From: JANJUB01 sp031386985
GTDB lineage: Bacteria; Armatimonadota; Fimbriimonadia; Fimbriimonadales; Fimbriimonadaceae
Assembly (NCBI GenBank): GCA_031386985.1
Contig: JANNCV010000024.1
Span: forward strand, 62,001-126,000
Reading direction: 5' to 3'
Length of the DNA stretch: 64,000 nt
A model generated the notes under the pieces. That model saw only the letters and a list, made by a program, of their open reading frames with translations, made no database searches and was not told the origin of the DNA. The translations under genes were made by a program, and so were the position numbers. Of this stretch, positions 42,791 through 52,542 are shown one piece after another (position 1 is the first letter of the stretch; each line of letters opens with the position of its first letter).

Positions 42791-43660
42791 TTGATTGAGA
42801 AGAGCACCGAGACGCATATTGTTTTCGATGATGTTGAGGTGAAATACTCCGAGTATGTTTACGGCTTGCGCGATGTTAGCTTAAAAATTAAGCCCGGCGA
42901 GTTTGTTTTCTTTGTTGGTCAGACCGGGACGGGCAAGAGCACAATCCTTAAGCTCCTTTCCAAAGAAATCCGCCCAACGGCCGGGACCGTATGGCTATGG
43001 GGCGTTGATTTAGAGAGCATTCCCGACGCTGAGATTCCGCTCCTCAGGCGCTCGATGGGCATTGTGCCCCAAGATTACGGCCTACTTCCTCGCAAGAATG
43101 TCTTTGAAAACGTTGCCTATGCCATGCGGGCGATCGGTGCGACTAAGCGCGAAGTTCGCCAACGCGTGCCCGAGATTCTCGATATGGTAAACCTTGGTCA
43201 TCGAGTGGATGCATTTCCCGACCAGCTATCGGGAGGCGAGAGGCAACGGGTCGCGATCGGGCGAGCTCTTATCAATAAGCCATCGCTCTTAGTTGCGGAT
43301 GAGCCGACGGGGAACCTCGACCCCGAGAACAGTTGGGGGATTATGGAACTGCTCCTTGAACTCAACCGGCGCGGAACGACGATTTTGGTGGCGAGCCACG
43401 ATGTCCTTATCGTCGAACGCATGGACAAGAGAGTGATCACCATGCAAGGTGGTCGCGTGGCAAGCGACGAGACGCCGACGGCCCTGCCTCTTGAATCCAC
43501 GGTTGTTTTGGATATGACCGACAGCGAGGTTATTGAAAATCCGCATGTGGACGTTGAGGATGGCCTGTCTGAGCCCCTCGATTCGGTTTCAACCCAACAA
43601 GAAGTAAGCCCCGAGCCAGAGGCCGAATTTCCCCACGAAGAGGAAGCAACCAATGCTTGA
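42791..43660 (+). CDS. ftsE: cell-division ABC ATPase FtsE
   Basis: A 289-aa ATPase of the FtsEX complex that couples septal peptidoglycan hydrolysis to division. Motifs: FVGQTGTGKSTILKLLS (Walker A), LSGGERQRVAIGRAL (signature), LLVADEPTGNLDPENSW (Walker B). A roughly 65-residue acidic C-terminal tail is longer than usual for FtsE. A TTG start at 42791 with GGTGGGG 8 bp upstream is chosen; a GTG at 42776 is also possible. It overlaps ftsX by 8 bp. Confidence 0.9.
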   Translation: MIEKSTETHIVFDDVEVKYSEYVYGLRDVSLKIKPGEFVFFVGQTGTGKSTILKLLSKEIRPTAGTVWLWGVDLESIPDAEIPLLRRSMGIVPQDYGLLPRKNVFENVAYAMRAIGATKREVRQRVPEILDMVNLGHRVDAFPDQLSGGERQRVAIGRALINKPSLLVADEPTGNLDPENSWGIMELLLELNRRGTTILVASHDVLIVERMDKRVITMQGGRVASDETPTALPLESTVVLDMTDSEVIENPHVDVEDGLSEPLDSVSTQQEVSPEPEAEFPHEEEATNA

Positions 43661-44543
43661 TCGCATCGAGTTCCTCATCATGGAGGCCCTGGTTGCGATT
43701 CGGCGCAATTTACTTATGACCTTCGCGGCAGTTAGCACGGCCGCCGTTGCCTTGTTCTTGCTTGGGGGCCTCGCCTATGTTTATTGGCAAGTCAATAAAC
43801 TCGCGACCGATGTTTCCGGGAAATTTGAAGTCCGGGTTTGGCTTAAAGACGAAGTCAAGGACGCTCAAATCGGCACGATTGCGGCCCGTATCCGCAAGAT
43901 AAACGGAGTCAAAAAGGCGTTCTGGGTTCCCAAAGCAAAGGAATGGGAGAAAATGCAAAATGAGAGCCCCGAAATGACGCGTGGGATTGATCAAAACCCG
44001 CTGACGCATTCCTTCAAAGTGATTCTGCAAGAGCTCGGGGATGCGCCGGGCGTGAAGCGCCAAGCTCAACAAATGCCAGAGGTGATGCCTGATGGCGTCG
44101 TTTATATGGAGGACCAACAGGAGCTCATGGACAAGGTATTGAGGATTGTGCGATGGGTCGGCGGATTACTCGGCTCCATCTTGCTAATCACCGCCGCGAT
44201 CCTGATTTACAATGCCATTCGGCTTACAATTCTCGCGCGGCGCCGGGAAATTAGGATCATGCAACTGGTCGGTGCTTCTAATCTGACCATTCAAACACCC
44301 TTCATCATTGAAGGAATTCTGCAAGGTGCGACGGGTGGGCTCCTTGCTGCGCTTCTCATCAAGGCCGCCCAATCCATTTTCCAAAATGAGGTGAAAAACA
44401 TCATGTTGGCCGCAACATTTCCGACATTCCCAACCTGGACGGCCATCGCGTTGCTGGTTTCAATTGGAGCCGTATTTGGGGCAACCTGCTCATACCTGGC
44501 TATCAGAGAGCCCTTGCGCTACCGCGTTGGGAGCGGCACTTGA
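43653..44543 (+). CDS. ftsX: cell-division membrane protein FtsX
   Basis: A 296-aa permease-like protein. One N-terminal helix (AAVALFLLGGLAYVYWQV) is followed by a periplasmic domain with KFEVRVWLKDEV and GDAPGVKRQAQQMPEV. Three C-terminal helices follow, separated by LARRREIRIMQLVGASN, the FtsX signature. It transmits FtsE ATP hydrolysis to a periplasmic murein hydrolase, most likely the next gene product, which overlaps it by 4 bp. Confidence 0.92.
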   Translation: MLDRIEFLIMEALVAIRRNLLMTFAAVSTAAVALFLLGGLAYVYWQVNKLATDVSGKFEVRVWLKDEVKDAQIGTIAARIRKINGVKKAFWVPKAKEWEKMQNESPEMTRGIDQNPLTHSFKVILQELGDAPGVKRQAQQMPEVMPDGVVYMEDQQELMDKVLRIVRWVGGLLGSILLITAAILIYNAIRLTILARRREIRIMQLVGASNLTIQTPFIIEGILQGATGGLLAALLIKAAQSIFQNEVKNIMLAATFPTFPTWTAIALLVSIGAVFGATCSYLAIREPLRYRVGSGT

Positions 44544-45664
44544 AAACCACCCGCGTTTTGGTTTGTTTTGCCTTGCTTGTTGTAGGCGTCGTTGCGATTG
44601 AGGGCCAAACAAAGAAGCCGACAAAGGCGGTGCTCAAAAACAAGCTTGACGATCTCAAAAAGAAGGAAAGGGATGTTCGCAAGGACTTGACTAAGGTCAA
44701 GAACAAAATGGGCGATGTGCGCGAAACAATTGATCAGGTGGACGCTAAGATTGACAAAGTTGAGGTTCGATTCCAAGCCAATGAATCAAAGCTCGTGACC
44801 GGGCGTACTGAGCAAAAGACTTTGGCGGCAAGATTGGTAGACGCCGAGGAATCGTATCAAGAGAAATCGCAATCCGCCCGAAACCGTTTGCGGATGATTC
44901 GGATGTACGGGGGGGTGAGCTTCGCATCGGCTCTGGTCGGATCAAAAGGGGTTAGCGACCTCGCTTCGAGAACAATCATCTTGAAGAAAATCTCAAACCG
45001 CGATCGCGAGCTTTTCGAGGAGGTTCGCCAACTCCGTGATGAGATTGAACTCAAGAAGAAACGCTCGGATGCGCTGGTCACCGAGCTAAAGGGAGTGTTA
45101 GCCGATCAACGAGATGCCCACGCGGCCCTCACCGCCGCTAAGAAGGATAAACGCAAAGTTCTCTTCTATCTTCAGGGCCAAGCCTCAGAGTTGCAGAAAA
45201 TCATTCGCCAACTAGACGCTGAAGAAGCTTCGATTGAAAATCTGATCAACGCCAACTCTGGAACGTTCACGGGTAAGCGCCCCGGCCGACTATCTTATCC
45301 GGTTTCAGCCCGAATCACCAGCCCGTTCGGCTCGCGCTACCACCCCATTTTGCGCTACCGGCGCATGCACAAAGGCGTAGATTTCGGCGCAAGCCACGGG
45401 TCAACCATTCGCTCCGCTGCCGATGGCGTGGTTATTTACGCGGGTCGAATGAGTGGCTATGGCAACACCGTGATCATTAACCACGGGGGTGGACTTTCAA
45501 CGCTTTATGGCCATTGCTCCTCGATTTCGATTCGAAACAAATCTCAAGTGAAGCGGGGCCAAGCGATAGCCCGAGTCGGCTCCACCGGCCTTTCCACGGG
45601 ACCGCATTTGCACTTCGAAGTGCACGTGAACGGCAAAGCCGTAAATCCCCGCAGCTATCTGTAG
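44540..45664 (+). CDS. M23 (LytM) peptidoglycan hydrolase with coiled coil
   Basis: A 374-aa exported protein. The signal peptide (LVCFALLVVGVVAIEG) is followed by two long coiled coils (residues about 30-110 and 160-240). A C-terminal LytM peptidase domain has MHKGVDFGASHG, IINHGGGLSTLYGHCSS and GPHLHFEVH. The zinc-ligand residues are present, so unlike E. coli EnvC it should be a peptidase itself. The layout and operon position match FtsEX-controlled hydrolases such as PcsB/RipC in principle. TTG start overlapping the ftsX stop. Confidence 0.9.
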   Translation: MKTTRVLVCFALLVVGVVAIEGQTKKPTKAVLKNKLDDLKKKERDVRKDLTKVKNKMGDVRETIDQVDAKIDKVEVRFQANESKLVTGRTEQKTLAARLVDAEESYQEKSQSARNRLRMIRMYGGVSFASALVGSKGVSDLASRTIILKKISNRDRELFEEVRQLRDEIELKKKRSDALVTELKGVLADQRDAHAALTAAKKDKRKVLFYLQGQASELQKIIRQLDAEEASIENLINANSGTFTGKRPGRLSYPVSARITSPFGSRYHPILRYRRMHKGVDFGASHGSTIRSAADGVVIYAGRMSGYGNTVIINHGGGLSTLYGHCSSISIRNKSQVKRGQAIARVGSTGLSTGPHLHFEVHVNGKAVNPRSYL

Positions 45665-45688
45665 TGCGCTTACCGTCAACTGGCCCTG

Positions 45689-48600
45689 GTGGGGATGGTG
45701 TTGTTACCACTCACCGTTGCGGAGCTCGCAAATGACCAGGCATCCGTCAGCCGATTACTGATTGCGCCACACGGCCAAGAGGCGCGTATGGCGGGAGGTA
45801 CGCGAACCTCACTTAACAGTAAACTTGCCCACTTGACTAACCTGATCGAACTTATCCGGATATCTACCCCAGTGCTTGCTGGATTCCTCGATAGTCACCT
45901 TCCCTTCCGGGGTCAGGACTGGTGGGAGGCATGTGTCGTGAGTCGCCTGACCTATGGACAGCAGCGGGTTGTTGAGGAGCAGAGGTTGACTTCGCTAGAC
46001 CAACTGGACTTCGCCGCACTGCTCCGCGTCTTAGACCAAAACTGGTACGAACTCTCCGCAGAAATCAACCTACCCCGCGAGGGTCGGGGTTGGGTGAAAG
46101 AGCTTCAAACGGTGCGCAATAAGTGGGCACACCTTTCTTCTCAGGAAATCGCAGTCAGTGAGGTCTATCGAGATGCAGATACGCTTTGCCGCCTAATGGA
46201 CTTAATCGGTGAGCCCGGGGTCGTTTTAGGTCAAATCAAGGCGGCGATGCGATCTTGCGTCGAGACCATGTCGGGTATGGAGGGCATAGCTGCACCATCA
46301 ACGATGAACACAAACACAACAATAAGTGTCAATGCTAAGTTTGGAGTCGGCAGTTTGGTAGCCCTCAAATCAAACCACGAAAGGATCATGCCGGTCATCG
46401 CAGTTAACGCGAGCGGGTTTGAACCCGAGTACACAGTTTTTGATAATAGTGCGAGAGCGAATTACTTTGAGAGCCAGCTGATTTGCGCTGAGTCAGGGCC
46501 GACTGCTGGAGGCGTTGCAACGGCTAAGGAACTTCAAGCGTTGCTGACGAGCATAAACGTTCGGTCTTCTTCAACGGCAACTCTGCTTTCGATGCGATCG
46601 GGGCGTGTCGACTTTATCCCGTACCAGTATAGGCCAGTCCTCAAACTGATCCGTTCCGATCAGCCAAGACTTCTGATCGCCGACGAAGTCGGGGTGGGCA
46701 AGACGATTGAAGCTGGGCTAATCATCAAGGAACTGCGCGCTCGGATGGACATCTCGTCCATCCTCATTATCTGCCCCAAGGCGTTGGTAGCAGAAAGGAA
46801 GTGGGAGTTAGAGATGAAGCGATTTGCCGAGGAATTCACTCCACTTGGCGGAGACGAGCTACGCTATTGCCTGCACGAAATGGATTTGGACGGAGAATGG
46901 CCCTCCAAATACTTGAAAGCAATAGTCCCTTTCTCATTATTTGATGAGAAGTTGGTCCAAGGAGGCGTAGCCAAGAACCCAAAATCCAAAATCTGCTTAG
47001 AGAGTCTCGACCCTCCGCCTAAGTTTGACCTGGTTATCGTGGACGAGGCACACAACATTCGAAACCCCGAGACATGGCTTCATCGAGGAGTTAGGTATTT
47101 CTGTGACAATGCCGCAGCCGTGCTCCTCCTTTCTGCCACGCCGGTTCAATTAGGAAATAACGACCTCTTCACGCTTCTCAATGTGCTTCGGCCCGATCTG
47201 GTATTGGATACTGCGAGCTTCCAGCAAATGGCGGAGCCAAACGCCCACATTGCGGACGCCGTCAAAGTGTGCCGAGCAGCAAACGACGAGTGGCAACAAC
47301 TGGCAATTGACCACTTGGATGCAGCCTGCCAAACAAATTGGGGCCAGCTCTTTCTGCGTGGGACAAGCAATTTCCAGTCGATCCGAGACCGATTGCACGA
47401 GCCTGAGATCGAGGACATTGATCGCGTCGTGCTCATTCGGCAAATCGAAGAGCTCTACACGTTCAGTCCCCTCATCAGCCGAACGCGGCGGCGCGACATC
47501 GGAACCTTCACAACGCGAAAGGCTGAGACCGTCGAAGCACCCTTCACCGAAGCCCAGCGAGCCCTGCACGACCGTCTAATCAATCTCGTTGCCTTAATTC
47601 TTGAGCGTTTTCATGGACAGCAAAACGTGAAGTTCATGATGACGACCCTGCGGCGACAGGCCGCAAGCTGCCTCTATGGGTTAGCTCCTCTGTTGGAAAA
47701 TATGCTTAATGGCAAGCTAGACAGCTTAGAGTATATGGAGATTAACAACTCTGATACAGAGCCAGATTGCTCTTTCGTCGACGTGGTCCGGGAAGAGGTC
47801 GCTGAGGTCATCGCCCTTGCTCAAGCGCTAGACCTCACAGACCCGAAGGTTAACGCCTTTATGAAGGTGCTCGCAGAAAAATTGGCGATGCCAAAGAACA
47901 AGGCCCTGGTTTTCAGCACGTTCAGACACACGCTTGGCTATCTTGCGAAACACGTTGAAAGTGCAGGTATGAGATTCGCTTTGATTGATGGCTCGGTGGA
48001 TGAGCAGGCGCGCAGAGATTTGCGAAGTCGCTTCGCTTTGCCAAGGGAAGATTTGAACGCCATAGATGTCATGCTCTCTTCCGAAGTGGGCTGCGAGGGG
48101 TTGGACTTCCAATTCTGCGATCTTCTTGTCAACTACGACCTACCATGGAATCCCATGAAGATCGAACAGCGAATTGGAAGGATTGACCGCTATGGTCAGA
48201 AGAGCGAAACGGTTGCAATTGTTAACCTCATCACCCCTGGAACCGTAGATGCCGATATCTACGAGCGGTGCCTCATGCGAATTGGGGTTTTTGAACAGGC
48301 CATTGGCGGTACCGAGGTTATACTGGGCGAGGTCGCCCAGGCGATCGGATGTATCGCTGAAAGCTATGAACTCAGTGTCGCCGAGAGACAGGAGCGGCTG
48401 AGACAACTAGACGACAACATCTTGCGACGTATCCGAGAGGATCAAGATCTGGAAGTGAAGCAAGCGGAGCTGGTGGGACTCACTGTGCCCAAAGACACCA
48501 TGACTGCCGAAATCGAAGCCGCTGAAAACCCATGGTTATCTCCTCAATCCCTGCACAGGTTCGTTTCGAGGTACCTCATGTCGCAGTTGGAACTCGACGC

Positions 48601-49369
48601 AGACCCGATTCTGGGGGACAAACCTCAAAAGAAACTTAGGCTAAGTAAAGAAGCTCGCACCGAGTTGCTCAAATATTCTCCATCATCTACCGACCCTCAT
48701 GTCCGCGCTTGGCAAAAATGGCTTAAGGGGCCAGAACCCTTACTTGACATAACTTTCGATCAAACTACCGCGACGGCTGATCCCACGTTATCTCATCTCT
48801 CAATCGGCCACCCTCTAGTTCTTCAAGCAGTGAACCATACTCCCCTGGGCCTGCCTCTGACGGTCTCGCTCAATGTGCAGACGGATGTGGTTCCTTGTGG
48901 CACCTATCCTTTCGCTTTGTACCGATGGAAGAAAGAAGGGGTGCGAGCAGACGAATCGCTCATTCCCATTTGTCTTGATTCTCGGCTGTCGGGGTCACTG
49001 CTGGCCCTGCTTGCCAACGCCGCCGATGGAACTCCGCAGAACATCTTGGACGCGGAACGGACTGAACTGGAACGACTTCACCACGCCAAATGGACAGCGG
49101 CACAAGCAAACCACATCGCAGAGAACCGCGAACAGGTGGAATATAAGATTCAAAGCCTACTTGTGAGCCACTCGTCACGGTGTAAAGTTCTTGAAGACCA
49201 TATTTCCAACGCAAAAGAGGATAAGATTAGGCTCATGAAGCAAAGTGAGCGAACCCGGGCAGAGGCCGGTTATCAGGTGCAGCTGGAAAAGCTTCTCCGG
49301 GCGGCAGAAAGCGGCGATGTGCATGTCTCTGCGGTTGTCTTTGGAACTGTCAACGTGGCGCTGAAATGA
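45689..49369 (+). CDS. Swt1-type HEPN / SNF2-family helicase, probable defence protein
   Basis: A 1226-aa protein. Residues about 40-180 form a Swt1-like HEPN domain ending in VRNKWAH, where Arg143 and His148 make the RNase-type R-x4-H motif. Residues about 310-600 are the first SNF2 helicase lobe, with IADEVGVGKTIEAGLI and IVDEAHNIRN. The second lobe follows (NKALVFSTFRHTLGYL near 740, then EQRIGRIDRYGQ near 830). This is close to RapA-like helicases. The C-terminal 350 residues are helical (VEYKIQSLLV ... AEAGYQVQLEKLLRA). HEPN-helicase fusions are typical of antiviral systems. The start is GTG 45689 (or ATG 45695), only 25 bp after the M23 gene. It overlaps the next gene by 4 bp (ATGA), so both are made together. 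Confidence 0.85.
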   Translation: MGMVLLPLTVAELANDQASVSRLLIAPHGQEARMAGGTRTSLNSKLAHLTNLIELIRISTPVLAGFLDSHLPFRGQDWWEACVVSRLTYGQQRVVEEQRLTSLDQLDFAALLRVLDQNWYELSAEINLPREGRGWVKELQTVRNKWAHLSSQEIAVSEVYRDADTLCRLMDLIGEPGVVLGQIKAAMRSCVETMSGMEGIAAPSTMNTNTTISVNAKFGVGSLVALKSNHERIMPVIAVNASGFEPEYTVFDNSARANYFESQLICAESGPTAGGVATAKELQALLTSINVRSSSTATLLSMRSGRVDFIPYQYRPVLKLIRSDQPRLLIADEVGVGKTIEAGLIIKELRARMDISSILIICPKALVAERKWELEMKRFAEEFTPLGGDELRYCLHEMDLDGEWPSKYLKAIVPFSLFDEKLVQGGVAKNPKSKICLESLDPPPKFDLVIVDEAHNIRNPETWLHRGVRYFCDNAAAVLLLSATPVQLGNNDLFTLLNVLRPDLVLDTASFQQMAEPNAHIADAVKVCRAANDEWQQLAIDHLDAACQTNWGQLFLRGTSNFQSIRDRLHEPEIEDIDRVVLIRQIEELYTFSPLISRTRRRDIGTFTTRKAETVEAPFTEAQRALHDRLINLVALILERFHGQQNVKFMMTTLRRQAASCLYGLAPLLENMLNGKLDSLEYMEINNSDTEPDCSFVDVVREEVAEVIALAQALDLTDPKVNAFMKVLAEKLAMPKNKALVFSTFRHTLGYLAKHVESAGMRFALIDGSVDEQARRDLRSRFALPREDLNAIDVMLSSEVGCEGLDFQFCDLLVNYDLPWNPMKIEQRIGRIDRYGQKSETVAIVNLITPGTVDADIYERCLMRIGVFEQAIGGTEVILGEVAQAIGCIAESYELSVAERQERLRQLDDNILRRIREDQDLEVKQAELVGLTVPKDTMTAEIEAAENPWLSPQSLHRFVSRYLMSQLELDADPILGDKPQKKLRLSKEARTELLKYSPSSTDPHVRAWQKWLKGPEPLLDITFDQTTATADPTLSHLSIGHPLVLQAVNHTPLGLPLTVSLNVQTDVVPCGTYPFALYRWKKEGVRADESLIPICLDSRLSGSLLALLANAADGTPQNILDAERTELERLHHAKWTAAQANHIAENREQVEYKIQSLLVSHSSRCKVLEDHISNAKEDKIRLMKQSERTRAEAGYQVQLEKLLRAAESGDVHVSAVVFGTVNVALK

Positions 49370-52300
49370 GCTTCCTCGAAAGTGTGCGAGAGCGCCGACA
49401 GAACCTAGCAGACGTACTGGCAGACCCCGAGTATTCTGGAATCAGGTCAACCGTTGAAGAGCTATATCCTGATACAGCGCACTTTATCTATGAGCTCTTG
49501 CAAAATGCTCATGATAGAGAAGCGAAACATGTTGTCTTCCATCTGAGCTGTGATTCGTTGTGTTTCGAACACGATGGAGGCTCATTTACTGAGGACAACG
49601 TGTGGGCAATCACGAATATTGGAAAGCCATCAAAGGCCAATTCTCCTGATCAGATTGGGAAGTTTGGCATCGGCTTTAAGGCCGTTTTTGGCTACACGGA
49701 GACGCCTCAGGTGTGGAGTCCGACTTTTTCATTCGAACTACGCAAGCTGGTTCTTCCTTACGAGCTTCCAGCAGATGTCCAACTTGGGACACGTACTCGC
49801 TTCCGGTTTCCCTTTAATAATGCAAAGAAGCTCCCGGAAGTTGCTTGGAGGGAAATTGCAGCTGGATTGGAAGGGATGTCAGAAATGGCTTTGCTGTTTT
49901 TGACCCACATTAAGTCAATATCCTGGGAAATTGATAACAAGGGAACTGGAACGCTACTGCGCACGTCAGGCCAGGGTAATCATCATGTGGTCATTGAAAG
50001 GAACTGTAAGAATAAAACTACCAGCCGCAAACACTTCCTACGGGTCACTAACCCAGTCCAAGGACTAGAGGAGCAATGCGTTGGAGTCGCTTTCGAACTG
50101 GAGCACAAAGGTGATTGTGGAAAAGGTAATTTCAAGGGCCTGGGTGAAGACTATTTCATCGTTGAGTCAAGTCCAGGGCTCGTTTTTGTGTACTTCCCAG
50201 CCGAAAAGGAGACGTCTGGACTTCGCTTTCACGTTCATGCACCTTTCGTGCCCGAACTCAGTCGTGCCAGCGTAAAAGACTCGCCAGCCAATGACCCACT
50301 ATACGAGCAGCTTGCCACCCTCATTGTCGCTGCCTTAGCGATCATTCGAGACGAAGGATTGCTTTCCGTCGATTTTCTGAGTGTGCTACCAAACGACAAG
50401 GACGAGTTGCCTCAGCACTATCAGCTAATTCGCCAAGCTATCCTAGCGGCGATGACAAATCAAAAGTTGACTCCGACATACAAAAAGTCTCACGCACCTG
50501 CGAAAACACTACTTCAAGCGAGGGCCACGATGAAGGAGTTACTTGCCGAGTCGGACCTTAAAGCGCTGTTGACGTGGGATTCAGGGCCACCCAAATGGGC
50601 TGTCGCAGCGGCGCAAAAAAGCAGCAATGCGGACCGCTTTATCTCATCCCTGGCAATTCGGGAGTGGGACGTCGACGAGCTACTCAGGGTGTTTGAAAAA
50701 GGGTTTGCGGCGAGAGATAGGAGATTTCTCTCTTGGATCAAAGGCAAATCCGATGAGTGGATTCAGCGATTCTATGCTCACTTGACTTTGCGTGAAAATG
50801 ATATCCATATCCCCTTCAAAGAAATTCCTATGATTCGGCTTGATTCAGGTAAATATGCCAAGGGAAGGGACTGCTTTTTCCCCGGCGTTGGCAAAGAGCG
50901 TTCAAAGTCTTTGCCACGAGTCTCGATGGGCGTATTTTCATCGGGCACAAATAAGGCTGAGCACGCTAGAGCGAAGACCCTGCTAGAGAAGTGCGGCGTA
51001 CGCGAAGTCACCGAAAAGGATGAAGTTATGCAAATTCTTAGGGTGAGATACGGCTCCGAAAATGTCAGTTTTCGGCCAAACTTAAGGGATACTGATCGGT
51101 TCATTAAGCTGATAAAAAGTCTTCCGACTGAATCGCATCAATTTCGAAACCATAGGATATTCAAGTGCGTGGAAGGGACGTGGGTCCGTCCAAGCAGGGT
51201 TTACTTGGACGCTCCATTCCTCGACACCGGATTGAACGCATACTTTGGCGACGGTGCATATTCAAGAGATTTACGGGCATTATCACGTGACTACTTAGAT
51301 ATAGGTGTTGATGCAATTCAAGTTGGTGAATTTGCGATGGCAGTGGGGGCCGTAACAGCTTTGAAAGCAGGGTGGCATAAGTGTTCAGGCCACCCACGTT
51401 GGGATGAGTTGAAAACTGGCTACAGCAGGAAGTCAAACCACGATGGATATGGGGCGGTGGATTGTGACTCTGACATTCCCGAGTTTGAGACCCTCCTTCA
51501 GCTCAAGTCTATTGAGGCGTCGCTCCTCATTTGGCGGACGATGATCGATTTAGATTCGATGTACTTTAAGGCCAAATTTAAGTGGAACAACAAGTCAACG
51601 CTAAATGAACTGCCCTCCCGACTAATAGAGCACTTGAAGACAACCCCATGGGTGCCCCAGCGGAACGGCACATTTGTAGACCCGGCAATGGCTTCTGCGG
51701 ACCTACTCCCCGATGGATTTACGTTTGAGGGGGGTTGGGCGTGGCTTGCTGAGATTGGATTTGGGGATGCGCTTCGGCTGCCTGCGGCGGAGACAGCGAA
51801 TAGCCCCGAGCGGAATGACGCTCGGTTCCGCGGGCCCGACTGGTTTACTGAGAGAGGAATGTCCGCTGATGAGGCCAGCCAGTACGCGGAGTTCGGTTCG
51901 ATGAATGCCGAGCAAAGGGCGACGGCAATTGCTGCGGGCAGGATGCCGGGAGCGCCCGCTTTCCCCGTTAAGGAAGCTCCCGACCCGATCAGGCGGGCAC
52001 AAAGACTTGGGGAGGGGTTTGGCGAAACTCCGGCAAAGACATATGAAAAGCGGGAGAGGAGCGTCCGCACAAGCAAGTCAGAGTTTAACGCAAGAACGAA
52101 CCTGAGCAGTCTCTATGAGAATGAGGACCAGCAACTCATCTGCCAGTGTTGCGCAAAAGAGATGCCGTTCAAAAAAGAGGACGGACAATACCATTTTGAA
52201 TCCGTTGAACTTCTCAAGGACGTCCCAACCGAACAGGCGGATATCAAGGTCGCGCTCTGCCCAATCTGCTCGGCGATGTATAAGTTTTACATTAAGGAGG

Positions 52301-52488
52301 TCCCCGAAAGGTTGAGCTGCGTAAGAACAGACATCTTGGCATGGAGAGACTCGCCTCCACAACATGGAGTGTGGGAAATCTTGATAGCTTTACGCCCTGA
52401 CTCCCCTATCGGGCCTACTCTGAAACTGCGGTTCGTTGAAACTCACGCGCTCGACCTGTTAGAGATTCTTGAACATTATCAATCGTAG
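49366..52488 (+). CDS. sacsin/MORC-like GHKL ATPase with C-terminal zinc finger
   Basis: A 1040-aa protein. Residues 30-250 are a GHKL ATPase: IYELLQNAHD with Glu43 and Asn47, EHDGGSFT in the position of the DxGxG loop, and IGKFGIGFKAVFG as the ATP lid. This matches sacsin-N-domain proteins of bacteria, often next to helicases or nucleases. A long middle region (350-900) is of unknown fold. Near residue 925 there is CQCCAKEMPFKKEDGQYHF ... CPICSAMY, a two-CxxC treble-clef that resembles HNH fingers but lacks their histidines. The gene is visibly more A+T-rich than the ftsEX block. Coupled to the HEPN-SNF2 gene. Confidence 0.82.
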   Translation: MSFLESVRERRQNLADVLADPEYSGIRSTVEELYPDTAHFIYELLQNAHDREAKHVVFHLSCDSLCFEHDGGSFTEDNVWAITNIGKPSKANSPDQIGKFGIGFKAVFGYTETPQVWSPTFSFELRKLVLPYELPADVQLGTRTRFRFPFNNAKKLPEVAWREIAAGLEGMSEMALLFLTHIKSISWEIDNKGTGTLLRTSGQGNHHVVIERNCKNKTTSRKHFLRVTNPVQGLEEQCVGVAFELEHKGDCGKGNFKGLGEDYFIVESSPGLVFVYFPAEKETSGLRFHVHAPFVPELSRASVKDSPANDPLYEQLATLIVAALAIIRDEGLLSVDFLSVLPNDKDELPQHYQLIRQAILAAMTNQKLTPTYKKSHAPAKTLLQARATMKELLAESDLKALLTWDSGPPKWAVAAAQKSSNADRFISSLAIREWDVDELLRVFEKGFAARDRRFLSWIKGKSDEWIQRFYAHLTLRENDIHIPFKEIPMIRLDSGKYAKGRDCFFPGVGKERSKSLPRVSMGVFSSGTNKAEHARAKTLLEKCGVREVTEKDEVMQILRVRYGSENVSFRPNLRDTDRFIKLIKSLPTESHQFRNHRIFKCVEGTWVRPSRVYLDAPFLDTGLNAYFGDGAYSRDLRALSRDYLDIGVDAIQVGEFAMAVGAVTALKAGWHKCSGHPRWDELKTGYSRKSNHDGYGAVDCDSDIPEFETLLQLKSIEASLLIWRTMIDLDSMYFKAKFKWNNKSTLNELPSRLIEHLKTTPWVPQRNGTFVDPAMASADLLPDGFTFEGGWAWLAEIGFGDALRLPAAETANSPERNDARFRGPDWFTERGMSADEASQYAEFGSMNAEQRATAIAAGRMPGAPAFPVKEAPDPIRRAQRLGEGFGETPAKTYEKRERSVRTSKSEFNARTNLSSLYENEDQQLICQCCAKEMPFKKEDGQYHFESVELLKDVPTEQADIKVALCPICSAMYKFYIKEVPERLSCVRTDILAWRDSPPQHGVWEILIALRPDSPIGPTLKLRFVETHALDLLEILEHYQS

Positions 52489-52505
52489 CGACTCGTGTTC
52501 CGGAA

Positions 52506-52532
52506 CCCCTCCCCAGCTTTGCTAGGGAGGGG
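52506..52532. terminator. CCCCTCCC hairpin after the defence pair (repeat-derived)
   Basis: CCCCTCCC/GGGAGGGG with an 11-nt loop, between two convergent genes. It can serve as a terminator for either strand although no long T-run follows. It belongs to the same GC-rich hairpin family found inside rhaT and lpxK. Confidence 0.6.
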
Positions 52533-52542
52533 GAGGGTTGGT

